Positions 36,009-44,272 of a stretch of 64,000 nt of DNA are shown one piece after another (position 1 is the first letter of the stretch; each line of letters opens with the position of its first letter). A model generated the notes under the pieces. The model made no database searches, was not told where the DNA came from, and was given only the letters and a program-made list of their open reading frames with translations. Position numbers and translations under genes: made by a program. The stretch spans positions 1 to 64,000 of the forward strand of contig CALUHJ010000007.1 of NCBI GenBank assembly GCA_944320415.1. The letters are read 5' to 3'. This DNA is from an uncultured Bacteroidales bacterium. Lineage in GTDB: Bacteria > Bacteroidota > Bacteroidia > Bacteroidales > P3.

Positions 36009-36731
36009 ATGCTTAAGAAGTTTTTTACATTGTTAGTCCTTTTTTTTGTTGTGTTTTCCGTCTTTTTTTGTTCGTGCAGCAAATCAAAGGAGAAGGGTAA
36101 GATCGGAGGGAGTACTGAAAAAACGGATAATGGACGTAATGAGGACAAGGCCCAATATCTGTTGGATGGACTGGCAATAGGAGGGTTGAATATAAATGAT
36201 ACTACAAACGGTATCAGTGCCAGATTGCTTTTTCCGGTTATTAGGAACAAGGATTTCAAGTATGATGTAAAACCGGTCATTGCATTAAGTGAGGAATATT
36301 TCAGAGCTTTTGTTGAAAAGGCCAAAAAAAGAGGGAAAATCGACGGTTCGTTTCATCAGTATGTCATAAGGACTGTTTTTGTCAATGTTTATGAGGATAT
36401 ATTCAGCGTATTGATGCAGCAGAGGTTTAAAATGGCGGATGAGAAGGATTTTGTTGAGGAATATTATGCATTCAATTGCAAATCTAATCAAAAAACGGAT
36501 TTGTCTTTTACGGATGTTTTAAATGTAAATGAGACCAATTACAAGGATTTTCAGAAATTGTTTTCCGGCAAATTGGACAGTGTTGATTTGAAACTATTGT
36601 CGGAAAGCGATTTTGCATTTGGAAGGGATTCCCTTTTTGTTTTTGTTGATTGCGGGCAAGGAGAAGGATTGCAATTGAAGGCGGCAGCTCCGATGAATCG
36701 GGCAAAACGGTTTGTTTTAAATGGCAGGTAG
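36009..36731 (+). CDS. Lipoprotein, possibly DUF3298-like
   Basis: About 240 residues from the ATG at 36009 (an ATG at 35988 is also possible): a lipoprotein signal (MLKKFFTLLVLFFVVF, then FFCSC), a polar linker, and a folded domain whose C-terminal half (TDLSFTDVLNVNETNYKDFQ, FVDCGQGEGL) loosely resembles RsiV/DUF3298 proteins that bind peptidoglycan or lysozyme. That resemblance is weak. Its 3' end overlaps the lysozyme gene by 11 bp, so the two are translationally linked, which makes a cell-wall role plausible. Confidence 0.7.
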   Translation: MLKKFFTLLVLFFVVFSVFFCSCSKSKEKGKIGGSTEKTDNGRNEDKAQYLLDGLAIGGLNINDTTNGISARLLFPVIRNKDFKYDVKPVIALSEEYFRAFVEKAKKRGKIDGSFHQYVIRTVFVNVYEDIFSVLMQQRFKMADEKDFVEEYYAFNCKSNQKTDLSFTDVLNVNETNYKDFQKLFSGKLDSVDLKLLSESDFAFGRDSLFVFVDCGQGEGLQLKAAAPMNRAKRFVLNGR

Positions 36732-37509
36732 GAAATCGAGACGAAGGAAAAAAATATTGATTTTTTGCATTTGTGCGGTTTTTCTGTGCATTGTGGGATA
36801 TTTTCTTTATTCCTACGGTGTGGATTATTACAGACAGTATTATGCTTGTCCTGGGGTTAAGATAGATTATTACCGTTATCCGGTAAGGGGAATAGATGTT
36901 GCGTCGCATCAGGGCAACATAAACTGGAAACAGGTATATGATTCAAAGATTTGCTTTGCCTTTATCAAGGCAACCGAAGGAGAATCTTTTGTGGATAAGA
37001 ATTTTAAGCGTAACTGGCAAAGAGCCAAGGCTTGTAATGTGATAGTAGGGGCATATCATTTTTTCAGGTTCAACAAGGACGGCAAACAACAGGCATTGAA
37101 TTTTATAGAAAACGTGGAATTGTCGGATGAGGATCTTCCACCCGTGCTTGATGTGGAGTTGTATGGAGGAAACAAATACAACATTGAAACGAAAAACAAG
37201 GTAATAAGCGAGATATTCAATTGTCTCAGGACATTTGAAAAACATTATTCCAAAAAGCCCGTAATCTATACGAATGTTGAGACTTATGAAAGTTTCATTA
37301 AGGGCAATTTCGATGATTATGATTTATGGCTTTGCAAGCTTTGCAATGAACCTAAAACCGTAAAGTGGACTTTTTGGCAATATACGCATCAGGCGGTTGT
37401 GCCGGGAATAGAATCAGAGGTTGATATGAATATCTTTAACGGCAGTTATACCGATTTTGTCAATTATTTGTATGGAAAAAATGCAGAAGAGGAAAATATT
37501 GATTCTTGA
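36721..37509 (+). CDS. GH25 family lysozyme, membrane-anchored
   Basis: Hydrolyses peptidoglycan glycan strands. The 262-residue protein has a basic N-terminus with one membrane helix (about 11-30) and a GH25 domain from about 55. The acidic residues are in GIDVASHQGNINW and in LPPVLDVELYGG, and WTFWQYTH closes the fold. It is a signal-anchor rather than a cleaved-signal protein by appearance. It overlaps both the upstream lipoprotein and, by about 38 bp, the downstream dehydrogenase. Confidence 0.9.
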   Translation: MAGRKSRRRKKILIFCICAVFLCIVGYFLYSYGVDYYRQYYACPGVKIDYYRYPVRGIDVASHQGNINWKQVYDSKICFAFIKATEGESFVDKNFKRNWQRAKACNVIVGAYHFFRFNKDGKQQALNFIENVELSDEDLPPVLDVELYGGNKYNIETKNKVISEIFNCLRTFEKHYSKKPVIYTNVETYESFIKGNFDDYDLWLCKLCNEPKTVKWTFWQYTHQAVVPGIESEVDMNIFNGSYTDFVNYLYGKNAEEENIDS

Positions 37510-38434
37510 CAAGACTCACAGGGTTCTTGTGGACAATCTGTCGAATAACGGATTCGATTTGGAGATACATACGGATTGGACACCGAAGGAACTTTCCGAA
37601 AACATAGAATATTACGACGGTCTTGTTGTACGAAGCAAGATGGTTATAGATCGCTCTGTAATAGACAAGGCAGTGCGTTTGAAATGTATAGCAAGAGTAG
37701 GGGCCGGGATGGATGCTATAGATGTTGACTATGCTCAAAGTAAGGGCATAGTTTGTCTTAATTCACCAGAAGGCAACAGAGATGCTGTAGGCGAGCATTG
37801 TCTCGGCATGTTGCTTGCTCTTTTGAACAAGATAACCATAGGCGACAGACAGGTAAGAAAGGGCCTTTGGCTTAGGGAGGAAAACCGGGGTGTGGAAATC
37901 AAAGGAAAAACGGTGGGTATAATAGGCTATGGCAATATGGGCAATGCTTTTGCCAAAAGACTCTCAGGTTTTGACTGTCAGGTGATAGCCTATGACAAAT
38001 ATAAGGAAAACTGCGGCAATGAATTTGCAGAGCAGGTTGGATTGCAGGAAATATTCTCTCAAACGGACATTCTTTCATTTCATGTTCCGCTTACGGAGGA
38101 AACCAAATATATGTTCAACAGGGAATTCGTGTCTTGTTTCAAAAAACCGTTCTATTTGCTTAATACCTCAAGAGGAAAGGTTGTTAGAATATCCGATTTG
38201 CTTGATGCAATAGATTCTGGAAAAGTATTGGGAGCCGGATTGGATGTATTGGAATACGAGGCTTTTTCAAACGAATTGTCAAATACTGAAAATGAAGTGG
38301 AATTGAAACGTTTGTTCTCTCTGAACAATGTTGTGCTTACTCCGCATGTTGCAGGCTGGAGCGTGGAATCAAATTACAAGTTGGCTTATTTTTTATCAGA
38401 GAAAATAATAGACTTTTTTTCGAGACTGGAATAA
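37472..38434 (+). CDS. D-2-hydroxyacid dehydrogenase, phosphoglycerate-dehydrogenase-like
   Basis: A 320-residue NAD-dependent dehydrogenase: catalytic-domain segments RVGAGMDAID and SPEGNRDAVGEHCLGMLLAL, Rossmann motif GIIGYGNMGNAFAKRL, active-site arginine in LLNTSRGKVV, and histidine in LTPHVAGWS. No ACT domain. Likely a 3-phosphoglycerate dehydrogenase-type enzyme for serine synthesis, or another 2-hydroxyacid dehydrogenase. The ATG at 37472 was chosen over a TTG at 37457; it overlaps the lysozyme 3' end. Confidence 0.85.
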   Translation: MEKMQKRKILILDKTHRVLVDNLSNNGFDLEIHTDWTPKELSENIEYYDGLVVRSKMVIDRSVIDKAVRLKCIARVGAGMDAIDVDYAQSKGIVCLNSPEGNRDAVGEHCLGMLLALLNKITIGDRQVRKGLWLREENRGVEIKGKTVGIIGYGNMGNAFAKRLSGFDCQVIAYDKYKENCGNEFAEQVGLQEIFSQTDILSFHVPLTEETKYMFNREFVSCFKKPFYLLNTSRGKVVRISDLLDAIDSGKVLGAGLDVLEYEAFSNELSNTENEVELKRLFSLNNVVLTPHVAGWSVESNYKLAYFLSEKIIDFFSRLE

Positions 38435-38438
38435 CCAT

Positions 38439-38657
38439 TTAGTTTTCCGCTTGCATTTCTTCCATCTTTCTTGTCAGCAATTCTATATCCACTTCCGTAC
38501 GGGAGAGTTTGTCTTTGCATACAAGGATAAGTTCTTTGGCCCTTTTGACTTTGTCAAACAGTTCATCTATTTCAACCTGTCCTTCTGCCGCGGAATCAAC
38601 CAGCGATTTTAATTCATTGAAGCATTCCGTATAACTCTTTTCCTTTGTCTCATTCAT
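38439..38657 (-). CDS. xseB: Exodeoxyribonuclease VII small subunit
   Basis: A 72-residue helical protein (SYTECFNELKSLVDSAAEGQVEIDELFDK, split around residue 25) with the XseB pattern of a short alpha hairpin. It pairs with XseA to degrade single-stranded DNA. It begins 15 bases after the xseA stop codon. Confidence 0.85.
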   Translation of the reverse strand: MNETKEKSYTECFNELKSLVDSAAEGQVEIDELFDKVKRAKELILVCKDKLSRTEVDIELLTRKMEEMQAEN

Positions 38658-38672
38658 TTTTCTTCACTTTTT

Positions 38673-39794
38673 TTATTCTACAATAGAGGTAATCTCTCCT
38701 TGTGAAAAGCGAGTCACTATTCTGTCTCCCTTTTTTAGTTGATTGGCTTGACGTATCGTTTTGCCGTCTTTCAAAGTCACGGAATAGCCTTTGTTAAGAG
38801 TGTTGGTTGGATTGAGCAGATCTATGTATTTGTCCAACATCGACAGTTTTTCTTTTTCGTTTTCTATTCTGTTTGCACACTTTAATTTCAACATGTCTAT
38901 CGTTTTATGCAGTTGTTCGTCCGTTTTGACAAACCGTTGCATAATAAAATCGGCCAAATCGGTGGGAGTTATTCCGTTATGAAAGGCTATCATTTCGCAG
39001 ACCGTTTCATTGGTCGAATGACCTATGCCTGTCAGAACAGGCAACGGGCAATACAATACAGCCTTGCAAAGTTCGTAATTATTATATGCACTAAGCCCAA
39101 GGTCACCACCACCTCCGCGTATTATCACTACCGCATCGAAAAAATCGTAAACAAGCCTTATCTTTTCCAGAACCTTTATAATCGAACTTACCGCACCGTC
39201 TCCTTGCAGAAGTGAGGGAAACAGATAATAAAACACGGCATAACGGTTGGAATAAGAATTGATTATGTTGACAAAATCGTTGTATCCCTTGCTGCTTTCC
39301 ACGGATATGATTGCAAGACGTTTGGGCAATAAAGGCAGAATTTTTTGTTTGTTCAATCCGAAAATGTTTTCTTTTCTCAGTCTGTCGATACACTCCTGTC
39401 GTTCCTTTTCCATCTGCCCTAATGTAAAGGCAGGATCAATGTCTATTATTCTCAGACTCAATCCATAAAAAGTATCATATATTATGGATGCCCTGAAAAG
39501 AATGTTGATTCCGTCTTTGAGTTCAATTGAATGATACAGTTTGAATTTGCTTGCAATACGTCTGAAATCCGACGCCCATATTACCGCTCTCATTTGAGCC
39601 ACTACCGTTCCGTCTTTTTTTTCAATCAAATCGGGAAAGGCATTTCCGTTGTAAGGATAATGATTCAGTCGCAGCATTTCTCCCTCCACCCAGAAATCAG
39701 AGCCGTAACGGTTGTTTATCGTCCGCTTTATGCTTGCGCAAACCTCACTTAAAGAGAATATCTTGTTGTGTGTATTGCTGTCGTAATAAGGCAT
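38673..39794 (-). CDS. xseA: Exodeoxyribonuclease VII large subunit
   Basis: A 373-residue protein with an N-terminal OB-fold (about 10-110, with FWVEGEM), a catalytic domain containing LLPKRLAIISVESSKGYNDF, VVIIRGGGGDLGLSAYNN and VLTGIGHSTNETVCE, and a short C-terminal barrel (GYSVTLKDGKTI). It is somewhat shorter than many XseA proteins, with less of the coiled-coil arm. It lies directly upstream of xseB. Confidence 0.92.
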   Translation of the reverse strand: MPYYDSNTHNKIFSLSEVCASIKRTINNRYGSDFWVEGEMLRLNHYPYNGNAFPDLIEKKDGTVVAQMRAVIWASDFRRIASKFKLYHSIELKDGINILFRASIIYDTFYGLSLRIIDIDPAFTLGQMEKERQECIDRLRKENIFGLNKQKILPLLPKRLAIISVESSKGYNDFVNIINSYSNRYAVFYYLFPSLLQGDGAVSSIIKVLEKIRLVYDFFDAVVIIRGGGGDLGLSAYNNYELCKAVLYCPLPVLTGIGHSTNETVCEMIAFHNGITPTDLADFIMQRFVKTDEQLHKTIDMLKLKCANRIENEKEKLSMLDKYIDLLNPTNTLNKGYSVTLKDGKTIRQANQLKKGDRIVTRFSQGEITSIVE

Positions 39795-39858
39795 GAAAGA
39801 CTTTTAAGAAAAAAGGGAAGGACAATCCCTGCAAAGACTGTTCCTCCCCTTTGTTATA

Positions 39859-41556
39859 CTATTCGGATATTTGTTTCAATACTCTTGCGGTGAACTCCTT
39901 TTCTATTTGTTCTGCCTTGTCGACAATTGCTTGGCCTTTTGCCAATATGTCTTTTACGAATTCTTTATCGTTCAGGCTGGAACAGTTTATCTGCATGTTC
40001 ATGAAAGCTCCTATGCAGGCCGCACGTGCACATAAAATTCCGACTGCGGCATCGGTTACGGAATTCGGATTGCCCGTCTCAACCATCTTTTGGCATACTT
40101 CAAATACTTCAAACGATTTGCACAATGTTCTGTAAGGTACCTCTATTGCGTATTTGGTTGCTTTCTGAATAGCTTCCGTTCTTGCAGCCTTTTCCTCATC
40201 CGTTTTCTTTGGAAGGCCAAATGCTTCCATTATAAGATTGAAAGAGTGAGTGTCTTCATCTACAAGGAACAACAATTCGTCTTTTATGGCCTGTCCTTTT
40301 TCCGCAACAATGGAGAACTCCTCCCATCTTTCGTCCCATCCTGCCTTGTGTGAAGAAAGATTGGCTACCATTGTGCCGAGAGCCGCTCCCAAGGCTCCCA
40401 TGTAGGCCGATATGCTGCCTCCACCTGGTGCAGGACTTTCAGATGCCGTTTCATTGGCAAAGCCTTTGCAGGTCATGTCAATGAGTTTCTTTCCACTTTT
40501 GTCCTCAATCATGTATTCTATAACCTTCTCTTGAGGATTGAATGGTTTAAGGTCGTCCAATCCCATTGACTTTACCGCTATCTTGATAAGTTCCTCTTCA
40601 TCAACTCCCAATGAACGCTGCTGTTTTGCCAGATAATACTTGCCGGCGTCTATAAGCGTCTTTTTCGGAACAAGGCCTACTATTTCAACTCCCGTAACCC
40701 TGACTCCTCTTGCTGCAGCCTTTGCACTCACTTCGTCAAAACATACGTGCAACGGCGAGGCATTGACATCCGTTATGTTCATTGAAACCTGAGCTATGCC
40801 GTATTCCTCTATGTACCAGCCTATGGCTTTTGTTCCTTTCAGTGTACCCGGAATCATTATCGTTTTTCCGTTTTCATCCTTCATTGGTTTGCCGTTGGGT
40901 TTTCCGCCTTCTCTTTTCGGACGGCCTTTTTCCCTAACGTCAAAAGCTATTGCGTTGGCTCTTCTGGTCGATGTGGTGTTCAGGTTGTAGTTTACTGCCA
41001 AAAGGAAGTCTCTTGCACCCACTGCCGTCGCTCCGCTGCGTGCAACCTTTTCGCTCCATGAGCAAGGACCGAAGCAAGGCTTCCATTCCTCAGTACAAAT
41101 CCTTGCACTCAAACCCTCATACTCACCCTGACGACATGAAGCCAAATTCTTTCTCTTTGGCTCGAATGCCGCGGATTCATAGCAATAAACCGGTATTTCC
41201 AATTCCTTGCCTATTCTTTCGCCAAGCTCTCTTGCATATTTTACAACCTCGTCCATGCTTATGTTCGCTACCGGAATCAAAGGACAAACGTCCGTAGCAC
41301 CAAAGCGAGGGTGATCACCGTGATGGTTGCGCATGTCTATCAGTTCCTGAGCCTTTTTGACAAGATTGAAGGCCGCCTGACATACATTGTGAGGCTCTCC
41401 AACAAAAGTGATGACCGTACGGTTGGTGGTCGCTCCCGGATCAACGTCCAAAAGTTTTACTCCATCCACTTTTTCTACTTCTGCAACCACTTGGTTGATG
41501 ATGTTCATATCTCTTCCTTCAGAAATATTCGGAACACATTCTATAAGTTGTTTCAT
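39859..41556 (-). CDS. ftcD: Glutamate formimidoyltransferase / formimidoyltetrahydrofolate cyclodeaminase
   Basis: Moves the formimino group of formiminoglutamate, a histidine breakdown product, to tetrahydrofolate and deaminates it to 5,10-methenyl-THF. The 565-residue fusion has a formiminotransferase part (about 1-330; ECVPNISEGRD, HHGDHPRFGATDVCPL, RREEG-like glycine loops) and a cyclodeaminase part (about 350-565; SPAPGGGSISAYMGALGAAL). The other histidine-utilisation genes are not in the window. An alpha/beta hydrolase lies 52 bp upstream on the same strand. Confidence 0.93.
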   Translation of the reverse strand: MKQLIECVPNISEGRDMNIINQVVAEVEKVDGVKLLDVDPGATTNRTVITFVGEPHNVCQAAFNLVKKAQELIDMRNHHGDHPRFGATDVCPLIPVANISMDEVVKYARELGERIGKELEIPVYCYESAAFEPKRKNLASCRQGEYEGLSARICTEEWKPCFGPCSWSEKVARSGATAVGARDFLLAVNYNLNTTSTRRANAIAFDVREKGRPKREGGKPNGKPMKDENGKTIMIPGTLKGTKAIGWYIEEYGIAQVSMNITDVNASPLHVCFDEVSAKAAARGVRVTGVEIVGLVPKKTLIDAGKYYLAKQQRSLGVDEEELIKIAVKSMGLDDLKPFNPQEKVIEYMIEDKSGKKLIDMTCKGFANETASESPAPGGGSISAYMGALGAALGTMVANLSSHKAGWDERWEEFSIVAEKGQAIKDELLFLVDEDTHSFNLIMEAFGLPKKTDEEKAARTEAIQKATKYAIEVPYRTLCKSFEVFEVCQKMVETGNPNSVTDAAVGILCARAACIGAFMNMQINCSSLNDKEFVKDILAKGQAIVDKAEQIEKEFTARVLKQISE

Positions 41557-41607
41557 TTCTATGTGATTTGTTTAAATTTAATATGCTTATGACAAAATAA
41601 ATACTGT

Positions 41608-42579
41608 TCAGTTCCTGTCTATAAAGTCGAATATTTCCTTGTAGAACTGATTCCTTGCAGGTTCTATGCTCAAGGCCAAATCATGTTTTCCCTGCGGTAT
41701 TATTTTTTTTGTGACGTTTTCCCCCAAGTTGTCTGCTCTCGACTGTATATGTTCGTAATTCAGAACTATGTCAGATGTCCTCGGGTCTGCATTGGAATTG
41801 TCGGAACTCAAAACCAAAACAGGTTGTTTTATGTTCAAACCTTTTTTTATCTGCCTGTGACCTTTCTTTATTGCAGAAAGCCAATAGACACTTACTGAAG
41901 GCGAAGGCGAAATTTTCATCGTGGTGTCGTAAATCCATTCGCCCTCGAAATCCTTCAAAAGACTTTCCGCGTATTTCGAATCATCCCCCTGGGATATGCG
42001 CATGTTGCCGATGACGGGCTTGAAAAAGCTCAGGAAAGGAATCAGAACGTTTTTTTGATATGCGGGAAGATTGAAGTCCAAAAAAGGAGAATTGAGAATC
42101 AATGCCTTTATCGCCGTTTCGTTTTGTCGTTTGTCAAGATACAATGAACTTATCAGTCCTCCGGTTGAATGGGCCATGAAATATATGTCCTCGACCCCTG
42201 CGGCTTTCATCCTGCTTATCGCACTGTCTATGTCGGGAAAATATTCCTCTATGTCCCTTAATTCAAACCATGTCTGATTCTCCAGCTTGCTCCTGCCGTA
42301 TTTTCTCAGTTCAATGGCATAAAAGTCCAGGTTGTGTTTCAAAACACTGTCCGCCATCTGATGCTGGAAGAAATAGTCGTTGTATCCGTGCAGATAAAGC
42401 ACCGCTCTTTTGTTGTTAGTGTTGCTTTTGTGCGATATGAGCGTGCAAACAACCTTTCCCTCATAGTCATCGGCCTGTTCTATTGTCTGATAATCAAAAT
42501 CATTTTCCGAACTTTGAGCATGCAGTCCCAAAGAACAGAATGCAAGCGCTGCCGTAAACAAAAACGATGCAAATTTCAT
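41608..42579 (-). CDS. Secreted alpha/beta hydrolase
   Basis: About 323 residues from the ATG at 42577-42579 (an upstream TTG would precede a signal peptide by six residues). Signal peptide MKFASFLFTAALAFCSLGLHA, then an alpha/beta-hydrolase fold with the oxyanion region LYLHGYNDYF, nucleophile serine in AHSTGG, and a histidine near PQGKHDLALS. A serine hydrolase of the lysophospholipase/monoacylglycerol-lipase type; exact substrate unknown. It follows panC by 14 bp. Confidence 0.82.
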   Translation of the reverse strand: MKFASFLFTAALAFCSLGLHAQSSENDFDYQTIEQADDYEGKVVCTLISHKSNTNNKRAVLYLHGYNDYFFQHQMADSVLKHNLDFYAIELRKYGRSKLENQTWFELRDIEEYFPDIDSAISRMKAAGVEDIYFMAHSTGGLISSLYLDKRQNETAIKALILNSPFLDFNLPAYQKNVLIPFLSFFKPVIGNMRISQGDDSKYAESLLKDFEGEWIYDTTMKISPSPSVSVYWLSAIKKGHRQIKKGLNIKQPVLVLSSDNSNADPRTSDIVLNYEHIQSRADNLGENVTKKIIPQGKHDLALSIEPARNQFYKEIFDFIDRN

Positions 42580-42593
42580 AATTGTGTGTTTAA

Positions 42594-43430
42594 TCAATAT
42601 TTTTGTATGTCTATCAGTCTGACTCCGTCAAGCCAAACGGCTACACATCCTACAGCTCCTTTTACGCTCGTTTGCTTTATCGGTTGCAGCGTCACAGCGT
42701 CCACAATCTCGAAATACTCGAGTTTGAACTCCTTTCTCATGTTGAACTCCGACTCGACAAAACTCTTGATTTGAGAACATGAGAGAGTGGTGCTCATCTT
42801 TTTGGATTTGGCAAGTATTTCGTGGATTTTCGGAGCAATCTTTCTTGCCTGCTCCGACAGCCTTTTGTTGCGGGAACTGGTTGCAAGTCCGTCCTCATCC
42901 CTGTATACAGGACATTCAACTATCCGTATCGGAATGGAATACTGCCTTACAAGATCCTTTACTATCGCTATCTGCTGATAGTCCTTTTCCCCGAAATAAG
43001 CCCTGTCCGCTTTGCTCCAGTTGAACAGCCGGTGTACTATAGTGGCAACACCGTTGAAGTGTCCCGGTCTGCAAGGTCCTTCCAGAACCTGCTCCAATGC
43101 ACCGAAGTCATAGGCAATAGTGGGTTTCTCGGCATAAACCTCCTCCGCACTCGGAGCAAAAACCACATCGCAGCCTATCTCCTCAAGCATCCTTATGTCG
43201 GATTCAAGGTCTCTCGGATATTTTTCCAAATCCTCCTTGTTGTTGAACTGTATGGGATTGACAAACACGCTGCATATCAATACGTCATTTTCTTCCTTGG
43301 CTCTTCTTGCAAGGGAAAGATGTCCCTGATGCAATGCACCCATAGTCGGTAAAAGACCTATCGTCTTGCCTTCCTGTTTGAATTTGTCCACAGCGGACAA
43401 CAGCTCGTTTATCGTATAACAAACCTGCAT
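42594..43430 (-). CDS. panC: Pantothenate synthetase
   Basis: Joins pantoate and beta-alanine with ATP hydrolysis to make pantothenate. The 278-residue protein has the nucleotide motif PTMGALHQGHLSL, VFVNPIQFNNKEDLEKYPRD, CRPGHFNGVATIVHRLF, YFGEKDYQQ and SSRNKRLS. All are diagnostic. The other gene of the pathway, coaBC, lies at 21309. Confidence 0.95.
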   Translation of the reverse strand: MQVCYTINELLSAVDKFKQEGKTIGLLPTMGALHQGHLSLARRAKEENDVLICSVFVNPIQFNNKEDLEKYPRDLESDIRMLEEIGCDVVFAPSAEEVYAEKPTIAYDFGALEQVLEGPCRPGHFNGVATIVHRLFNWSKADRAYFGEKDYQQIAIVKDLVRQYSIPIRIVECPVYRDEDGLATSSRNKRLSEQARKIAPKIHEILAKSKKMSTTLSCSQIKSFVESEFNMRKEFKLEYFEIVDAVTLQPIKQTSVKGAVGCVAVWLDGVRLIDIQKY

Positions 43431-43452
43431 AACACGGTATTTATTTTATTGG

Positions 43453-43953
43453 TTATTTCGTTTTATCCTCTTTGTTCTTTTCTTCCTCGGTCACATCTTC
43501 GTAATCCGTAAATCCGTCATCCTCATTCCCGTCATCCTTTGCGGAAAACATTTCCCTTGCCTTTCTTATCCTTTGCGGCAAGTCAAGCAGAAAACTGATT
43601 ACCGTCACAACTATGCTGAACAATATGGCATCCCACAGACCGTCCACGTGAAAGCCTTTTACAAGATGAGAGGTCAGAAGGATGATAAGCGCGTTTATGA
43701 CGAGTGAGAACAGTCCGAGCGACATCACTATCAATGGAACGGAAATCAAAAGGAGCAATGGTCTTAGAAAGGCGTTCAGAAGGCTTATCACAACGGCGGC
43801 AACAATGGCCGAAAGAGGTGAATGCACGTCCGCAATGTCGAACAGAAGCGATGTTATGAAGATGGCAAGAGCCATGACAAGCACTTTGGTCCAGAAACTT
43901 CCTTTCATCGGAGAAGGATAGCCCGAATTGATATTTATCTTAACGATTTTCAT
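43453..43953 (-). CDS. Four-helix membrane protein of the holin-like PF04020 type
   Basis: A 166-residue inner-membrane protein with four hydrophobic segments (about 20-125) and an acidic, lysine-rich C-terminal tail (DDGNEDDGFTDYEDVTEEE). It matches the small 4TM family often named phage holin family protein, which is chromosomal and unlinked to phage here. Start set at the ATG 43951-43953 because the longer frame runs back through the -7 promoter box. Function unknown. Confidence 0.75.
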   Translation of the reverse strand: MKIVKININSGYPSPMKGSFWTKVLVMALAIFITSLLFDIADVHSPLSAIVAAVVISLLNAFLRPLLLLISVPLIVMSLGLFSLVINALIILLTSHLVKGFHVDGLWDAILFSIVVTVISFLLDLPQRIRKAREMFSAKDDGNEDDGFTDYEDVTEEEKNKEDKTK

Positions 43954-43982
43954 CCGTTTGTGATTGATTTGTTTTCCGTCGG

Positions 43983-43990
43983 CAAAGGTA
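43983..43990 (-). promoter_or_regulatory. -7 promoter box of the 4TM protein and panC genes
   Basis: TACCTTTG on the minus strand, 29 bases upstream of the ATG at 43953. Confidence 0.5.
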
Positions 43991-44041
43991 CTAAATAATT
44001 TGCTTGTCAATGCCAAAAAGCGTGATTTGATTTCATTATGC

Positions 44042-44130
44042 CGGAATCAAATTCCGTAAAATCCTTTTCAGAAAAGAAAAAATTGGATTCAGAAAAGAAA
44101 AAAACGGATTCAGAAACGGATTTTTCAGTG
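44042..44130 (+). repeat. A-rich composite intergenic repeat, copy R5 (most complete)
   Basis: Carries all parts: left module GGAATCAAATTCCGTAAAAT (44043-44062), CTTTTCAGAAAAG, A-run, and two successive 21-nt units with core GATTCAGAAAAGAAAAAA, then GATTCAGAAACGG. It lies between the divergent promoters of the 4TM gene and trkA. A frame here would read as repeated SEKKK but is not a gene. Confidence 0.85.
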
Positions 44131-44198
44131 TCTGGTTCGATGAAATCCGTGTTGCATACGGGTCTTTCAAGGGTACAATTCAGTTTTTCGCCGTTTTT

Positions 44199-44230
44199 AT
44201 TGCCGGTACAGTTTAAATGATATAATTTTG
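44199..44230 (+). promoter_or_regulatory. Promoter of trkA
   Basis: ATTG (44199-44202), 20 bases, TAATTTTG (44223-44230). The -7 box ends 42 bases before the trkA ATG. Confidence 0.6.
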
Positions 44231-44272
44231 CCGCACGATAGGTTTAATACTCAAAAGACTGTTTGATAAGAT

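Noticed and set aside
43453..43953. Phage holin-like protein as sign of a prophage
   Set aside because: The family name is historical; the neighbours are panC and trkA, and no other phage genes exist in the window.
44038..44220. A frame starting MPESNSVKSF and repeating SEKKK
   Set aside because: It consists of repeat copy R5, overlaps two promoters, and the same peptide arises from other intergenic copies; non-coding.
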